A DNA stretch of 64,000 nucleotides. It comes from Shewanella electrica (GTDB lineage Bacteria; Pseudomonadota; Gammaproteobacteria; Enterobacterales; Shewanellaceae). The translations under genes were made by a program, and so were the position numbers. Location: the NCBI RefSeq assembly GCF_022321485.1, contig NZ_JAKOGG010000016.1:30175-94174 (forward strand), read 5' to 3'. Positions 60,163-64,000 of this stretch are shown here, piece after piece; the stretch's first letter is position 1, and each line of letters begins with the position of its first letter. The notes under the pieces were generated by a model that was not told where the DNA came from, did no database searches, and saw only the letters and a list, made by a program, of their open reading frames with translations.

Positions 60163-61266
60163 ATGAGTCTTGCTGATTCCGTGCTGGCGGTAAATAACGA
60201 CCTGCCTATCCGTACTGATAAACCGGTGCACAGCGGTAAAGTCCGCAGCGTTTATTGGCTCACCGCCGCTGACAGCGCGCGACTGATCGCCGAACGTGGC
60301 TACGATGTCCCAGCGGATACGCCGCTGGCGATCATGGTCATTAGCGACCGTATTTCAGCCTTTGATTGTATCTTCCACGGCGAAGAAGGCCTGCAAGGTA
60401 TTCCCGGCAAAGGCGCAGCACTAAACGCTATCAGCAATCACTGGTTCCAACTGTTTAAAGACAATGGCTTAGCCGACAGCCACATTTTGGATATTCCGCA
60501 TCCGTTTGTATGGATTGTGCAAAAAGCGCGTCCGATCAAGGTGGAAGCGATTATTCGCCAATACATCACCGGCTCCATGTGGCGCGCTTACGCCAAAGGC
60601 GAACGTGAGTTTTGTGGCATCACGCTGCCGGAAGGACTGCAAAAAGATCAACAGTTACCTGAGTTACTGCTGACTCCGTCCACCAAAGGGATTTTGACTG
60701 GCATCCCCGGTGTACCAGAACAAGATGACGTCAACATCAGCCGTGCCGATTTAGAAGCCAACTGGCAAGCCTTTGGTTTTGAAAAACCGCAAGACATCGA
60801 CCTGTATGAGAAGCTGCTGAAAGACGGCTTCGGCGTGATATCTAAAGCGCTGGCCGCTATCGACCAAGTGTTTGTTGATACCAAGTTTGAGTTTGGTTAT
60901 GTCACCGATCGCAGCGGTAACTCTAAGCTGATCTATATGGATGAAGTTGGCACGCCAGATTCCTCTCGTATTTGGGACGGCGCGGCGTATCGTGAAGGTA
61001 AGATTGTGGAAAACTCTAAAGAAGGTTTCCGTCAGTTCCTGCTGAACTTCTTCCCAGAGCCAGAGATTCTGTTAGATAAAAACCGCATGCCAGAGCGCGA
61101 AGCCCTAGCACGCGATACGGCGCTGCCACTGAGCGCGATGATGGATGTTTCCACGACTTACACCGGCGTGGCCGAGAAAGTCACTGGCCGTAAGATCGAG
61201 TTATCAGCCAATCCAAAAGCGGAAATCATCGAGATCCTCAACAGCCGTTATGGTTTGATCGACTGA
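60163..61266 (+). CDS. purC: SAICAR synthase
   Basis: A 367-residue phosphoribosylaminoimidazole-succinocarboxamide synthase of the longer type. '[20 protein letters not shown]', '[20 protein letters not shown]', '[17 protein letters not shown]' and '[20 protein letters not shown]' are conserved. ATG 60163 has TAAGGA upstream and starts the family N-terminus. The open frame extends upstream to 60028 but that stretch is Ser/Pro-rich and unlike the family, so I exclude it. A terminator follows at 61291. Confidence 0.95.
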   Translation: MSLADSVLAVNNDLPIRTDKPVHSGKVRSVYWLTAADSARLIAERGYDVPADTPLAIMVISDRISAFDCIFHGEEGLQGIPGKGAALNAISNHWFQLFKDNGLADSHILDIPHPFVWIVQKARPIKVEAIIRQYITGSMWRAYAKGEREFCGITLPEGLQKDQQLPELLLTPSTKGILTGIPGVPEQDDVNISRADLEANWQAFGFEKPQDIDLYEKLLKDGFGVISKALAAIDQVFVDTKFEFGYVTDRSGNSKLIYMDEVGTPDSSRIWDGAAYREGKIVENSKEGFRQFLLNFFPEPEILLDKNRMPEREALARDTALPLSAMMDVSTTYTGVAEKVTGRKIELSANPKAEIIEILNSRYGLID

Positions 61267-61284
61267 CCACCAGCGTCACACTCG

Positions 61285-61866
61285 CTATTCCAAGGCACCT
61301 GCGGGTGCCTTGTTTGTATCCGCAGGGTTAGCACAGCTACCATTATCCAGCTGGGTAGCCTCTGGCGTTAACATTAACCACGCCTGTGGTGGGGTGCCAA
61401 TACGAAAATATGCCGCTTTGCCGTTGGCGCTATCTGGGGTAAATGGCAGTGACATCGGTTGCATATCGGTAAATATCTGTCCCGCTTCGGTCAGTTGTTG
61501 CGCCACAGAACAAGACTCATCCACCATACGGCTTTTCAGGCTGATGATGGTTTGCTGCTTATCGAAAATCACTTCAATCGCACCGTCATCCATAATGAGT
61601 TTAGCGCTGCCGACACCGCACAACGTCGGAGGGATAGACTTAGTGGGAACTAACTGACCAGCGGCTTGCGCTTGTTGCAATGGCATGCCCAGATACAAAG
61701 GCCCCATGCCGATATTGCCATCCTGCTGCCACAGCAGCCCTACCCGGCTACACACGGGCGGTTCCGTGGCCGGATCAACACCAGTAGTCACTTCATCTTC
61801 ACTGTGCGCGGTGGGCGTGATTGCGACACCAAACCATAAAACGGCAGCAAGCCAGTAATACCTCAT
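61285..61866 (-). CDS. Secreted hypothetical protein
   Basis: A 193-residue protein with a signal peptide (about 1-22, 'WLAAVLWFGVAITPTAHS'). The mature part has four to five Cys and motifs 'GNIGMGPLYLGMPLQQAQAA' and 'IEVIFDKQQTIISLKSRMVD'. No family is recognised. GGAGG 4 bases before ATG 61866 decides the start. Its last ten codons overlap the purC terminator hairpin on the other strand. Confidence 0.65.
   Translation of the reverse strand: MRYYWLAAVLWFGVAITPTAHSEDEVTTGVDPATEPPVCSRVGLLWQQDGNIGMGPLYLGMPLQQAQAAGQLVPTKSIPPTLCGVGSAKLIMDDGAIEVIFDKQQTIISLKSRMVDESCSVAQQLTEAGQIFTDMQPMSLPFTPDSANGKAAYFRIGTPPQAWLMLTPEATQLDNGSCANPADTNKAPAGALE
61291..61312 (+). terminator. Terminator of purC
   Basis: CAAGGCACC-TGCG-GGTGCCTTG then TTTGTATC; 9-bp stem, inside the 3' end of the convergent hypothetical gene. 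Confidence 0.8.
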
Positions 61867-61881
61867 GGAACCTCCGAAAAC

Positions 61882-61917
61882 AAAACGGGCAGTATGTTGA
61901 AATACTGCCCGTTTTTC
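61882..61917 (-). terminator. Terminator of the adenosylhomocysteinase-like gene
   Basis: AAAACGGGCAGTAT-GTTGAA-ATACTGCCCGTTTTT, a 14-bp stem ending in T/A runs on both strands. It follows the gene that ends at 61968. Confidence 0.92.
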
Positions 61918-61967
61918 ACATCGGCTGCCAACCATTTTTACACTGGTTGGTGAGTATCACGCAGCGA

Positions 61968-63074
61968 TTATAACGATTTCATCCACGCGCTTTCTGGCAA
62001 CAGATACAAACCGTTTTCATGGTTAGCACCTGCACCAACAATATGGCCGATGCCTGATGCCATCACGCCCAAGGTCACGTCAAAGGCGTTCAAGCTATCA
62101 CCATAACCGGCAGTCAGGTTGAACATTGAACCATCGGCCAACAGATACAAGGTTTTGTCGCCCAGCTTATATGCATCCACGTACGGCATTGGCAGGCTGT
62201 GGCTCGCGTTGGCTTTCAAGTACGGTACGTCGATCTCTTGCGACACGTGGCCGACGTTCAAAATGAACGCGCCATCTTTCATGTCATCCAGATGTTTTGC
62301 ACTCAACACACCATATGCACCGGTAGCCGTTGCAATAACGTCGGCGTGTTTGACCGCTTCGGCTAAATCTACCACCGGCCAACCATCATATTTGGCTTGC
62401 AGTGCACGCGCAGGGTTCAGCTCAGCAATCTCTACTTGGCCGCCATAGGCTTTAGCAGAATCTGCCACACCTTGACCTACCAGACCGTAACCGATCACGA
62501 TGACTTTTTTCTCGTGCAGCGTTAAGTGGGTGGTTTGAAAGAAGGTATGCCATGCAGTCAGCCCCACCATGTGGCGGTTATGCAGGCCTTCTTTTACTGG
62601 CAAGTCGTCCCAGTTAAAGATAGGGTAACGTGGCTCAACACCGCCTAGGCGGTTGATGCCCGAACCGGTAGCTTCCAAACCGGCAATAATTTTTGGACCA
62701 GTTTCACTCTGGTGCAAACGCGTTGTCAGATCAGCGCCCATTTCACACAAATGGGTAGGGTTCCATGCCAATGCTTTATCAAATGAATCTGACCAGTCAG
62801 CATCGCTCATATCACGCCAAGCGTGGGCTTTAGCGCCTTTTTCTACGAGGTAAGCGACTACGTCATCTTGCACAGTTGTTGGGTTACAGGTCGTCAAAAA
62901 TACTTCTGCGCCCTTGTCGAGCAAACCTGCCACCAAAGGTGCCATTTTTAAATCCAAGTGCATATTACAAGCTAGCTTAACACCGGTTAAATCTGGCAGG
63001 GCGGCTACAGCGGCACGGGTACGAGGCATATGCTGAGTGGCCCATGCCAACTCAGCTGCGAAATCTTGATACAT
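61968..63074 (-). CDS. Adenosylhomocysteinase-like protein, short divergent form
   Basis: A 368-residue SAH hydrolase homologue. 'LACNMHLDLKMAPLVAGLL', 'TTCNPTTVQDDVVAYLVEKG', 'EMGADLT', E134 in 'LEATGSGINRL', NAD motif GYGLVG (195-200) and 'ILNVGHVSQEID' align with AhcY. Two things differ: the catalytic Lys/Asp pair reads K161...H165 ('VKEGLHNR'), where AhcY has K...D-N, and the protein ends at 'LYLLPESAWMKSL', lacking the C-terminal Lys/Tyr tail that reaches the NAD of the neighbouring subunit. It may act on a related thioether nucleoside; this is inference. Confidence 0.78.
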   Translation of the reverse strand: MYQDFAAELAWATQHMPRTRAAVAALPDLTGVKLACNMHLDLKMAPLVAGLLDKGAEVFLTTCNPTTVQDDVVAYLVEKGAKAHAWRDMSDADWSDSFDKALAWNPTHLCEMGADLTTRLHQSETGPKIIAGLEATGSGINRLGGVEPRYPIFNWDDLPVKEGLHNRHMVGLTAWHTFFQTTHLTLHEKKVIVIGYGLVGQGVADSAKAYGGQVEIAELNPARALQAKYDGWPVVDLAEAVKHADVIATATGAYGVLSAKHLDDMKDGAFILNVGHVSQEIDVPYLKANASHSLPMPYVDAYKLGDKTLYLLADGSMFNLTAGYGDSLNAFDVTLGVMASGIGHIVGAGANHENGLYLLPESAWMKSL

Positions 63075-63276
63075 CGATCAGGCTCCAACAAACTTATTGT
63101 TATAAAACGGCAGCTATTCTACTGATTTTGACGCTGGCAGTAAGCCGTATGACGCAATTACTGGAATTAATTTTAGCTGCGGTACGGTTTAAAGCGATGT
63201 TGGCGAGGTGGCATGGCGCACAATAAACTGCGGCTTGCGACGTAAACGCCGCGGTGCCGCAGTGTGCCAGAGGCAT

Positions 63277-63882
63277 TTATGCCATAGCAATATAATGGGC
63301 GTGCTGTTGGATACGGTCGAGCCACGCCAAAATGGCCGGATATTGCTGTAACGAAAAACCGCCCTCGTCGGCCACGTGGGTATAGGCATATAAGCTGATA
63401 TCTGCCGTGGTCAGTTGTTCACCCACCAAATAAGGCGTTTGGCTCAGTTGCTGCTCCATCACTTGCAAAGCTTTATGCCCTCCCGCTTGTTTGGCGTCGT
63501 ATTCCGCTTGGCGGTCTGCTGGCAAGCCAAGATATTTAGCAATAAAGCGCGCCACGGCGATATAAGGTTCATGGCTGTATTGCTCAAAGAACTGCCATTG
63601 CTGCACCTTCGCCAGCAGAAAATTGTCCGTTGGCAGCAACGCCGTTCCCGCCGCTAAATAGTTAATGATGGCGTTAGATTCCGATAACGTTTGCCCATTC
63701 TCCAGCAGCAACAATGGGATTTTGCCATTGGGATTTTTTGCTAAGAAGTCTGCCTGCTTGGTATCACCCGCCAAAATATCCACATCAATCCATTTGTAGC
63801 TTAAATCGAGCAAGGCACACAGCAACTGCACTTTGTAACAGTTGCCAGATTGGCTATCGCCGTAAATTGTCAAACCTGCCAT
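63277..63882 (-). CDS. Glutathione S-transferase family protein
   Basis: A 201-residue GST. The thioredoxin-like N-terminal domain (about 1-80) has 'IYGDSQSGNCYKVQLLCALL' with Ser/Asn at the usual catalytic turn, 'NPNGKIPLLLLENGQTLSES' (cis-Pro and glutathione-binding Ser), and an all-helical C-terminal domain with 'LVGEQLTTADISLYAYTHVA'. AGGGAG lies 7 bases before ATG. Substrate unknown. A 7-bp tandem repeat begins 35 bp upstream of its start. Confidence 0.9.
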   Translation of the reverse strand: MAGLTIYGDSQSGNCYKVQLLCALLDLSYKWIDVDILAGDTKQADFLAKNPNGKIPLLLLENGQTLSESNAIINYLAAGTALLPTDNFLLAKVQQWQFFEQYSHEPYIAVARFIAKYLGLPADRQAEYDAKQAGGHKALQVMEQQLSQTPYLVGEQLTTADISLYAYTHVADEGGFSLQQYPAILAWLDRIQQHAHYIAMA

Positions 63883-63916
63883 GTTGATACTCCCTGTGTA
63901 TTCATCTTGTTGGCTG

Positions 63917-64000
63917 CGGGTCTCGGGTCTCGGGTCTCGGGTCTCGGGTCTCGGGTCTCGGGTCTCGGGTCTCGGGTCTCGGGTCTCGGGTCTCGGGTCT
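63917..64000. repeat. CGGGTCT heptamer tandem repeat, 12 copies to window end
   Basis: Exactly twelve identical CGGGTCT units fill 63917-64000 and continue beyond the window. The unit length is not a multiple of three. The array lies upstream of the GST start on its 5' side. Perfect identity suggests recent slippage or concerted expansion. Confidence 0.95.

Overview
The window comes from a gammaproteobacterium of the Shewanella type (Alteromonadales). Supporting signs are the lptCAB-rpoN-hpf-ptsN-rapZ-ptsO block, the rpsF-priB-rpsR-rplI and motX-rnr-rlmB blocks, MotX (a sodium-driven polar flagellum part), tandem degQ-degS, an Oar-like TonB receptor next to an S46 dipeptidyl-peptidase, and a TorF-type porin. 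The DNA is almost entirely chromosomal core. No plasmid, prophage, CRISPR array or tRNA was recognised.

Layout. 1-5121: LPS transport genes (lptC end, lptA, lptB), sigma-54 (rpoN) and the nitrogen PTS cluster. 5185-5847: OmpA-like lipoprotein. 5848-8616: a gene-poor accessory stretch with NtrC-like sites, a sigma-54-like promoter, two small ORFs and three tandem RNA-like modules, then convergent mnmD and a pair of tiny paralogous proteins. 8866-18982: cheX, alr, dnaB, the S46 peptidase and TonB receptor pair, then the rpsF-rplI operon. 19166-31947: DUF481 protein, rlmB, rnr, motX, purA, DUF2065, rpsI, rplM, zapE, degQ, degS, rraB and an acyltransferase. 32106-37768: fhs, a MaoC-like protein, cmoM with a MITE fused to its 3' end, a TraB-family protein and a PriC-like protein. 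37867-48203: DUF3016 lipoprotein, HU, porin, a kinase/regulator/GGDEF-EAL signalling operon, a PDC-sensor membrane protein and a vibriolysin-like protease. 48264-55201: alanine/Na+ symporter, EamA exporter, beta-CASP nuclease and the arsR-gapdh-arsJ arsenate operon. 55684-59833: a small membrane protein, putP, proB, proA (proline uptake and synthesis). 60163-64000: purC, a secreted hypothetical, a divergent adenosylhomocysteinase homologue, a GST and a 7-bp tandem repeat running off the end.

The most interesting region is 6057-7043. Two NtrC-like sites and a well-spaced -24/-12 element precede two small ORFs and three consecutive modules. Each module has a TATCG/CGATA-type hairpin with a CCCCC loop, held inside a closing helix that ends at a U-tract. 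The closing helices differ in sequence between modules but keep their pairing, which argues for conserved RNA structure. Because the region follows the rpoN/ptsN/rapZ/ptsO genes, a nitrogen-responsive sRNA cluster is a reasonable hypothesis, not a demonstrated one. A second candidate is the pair of tiny Tyr-rich proteins at 8353-8616.
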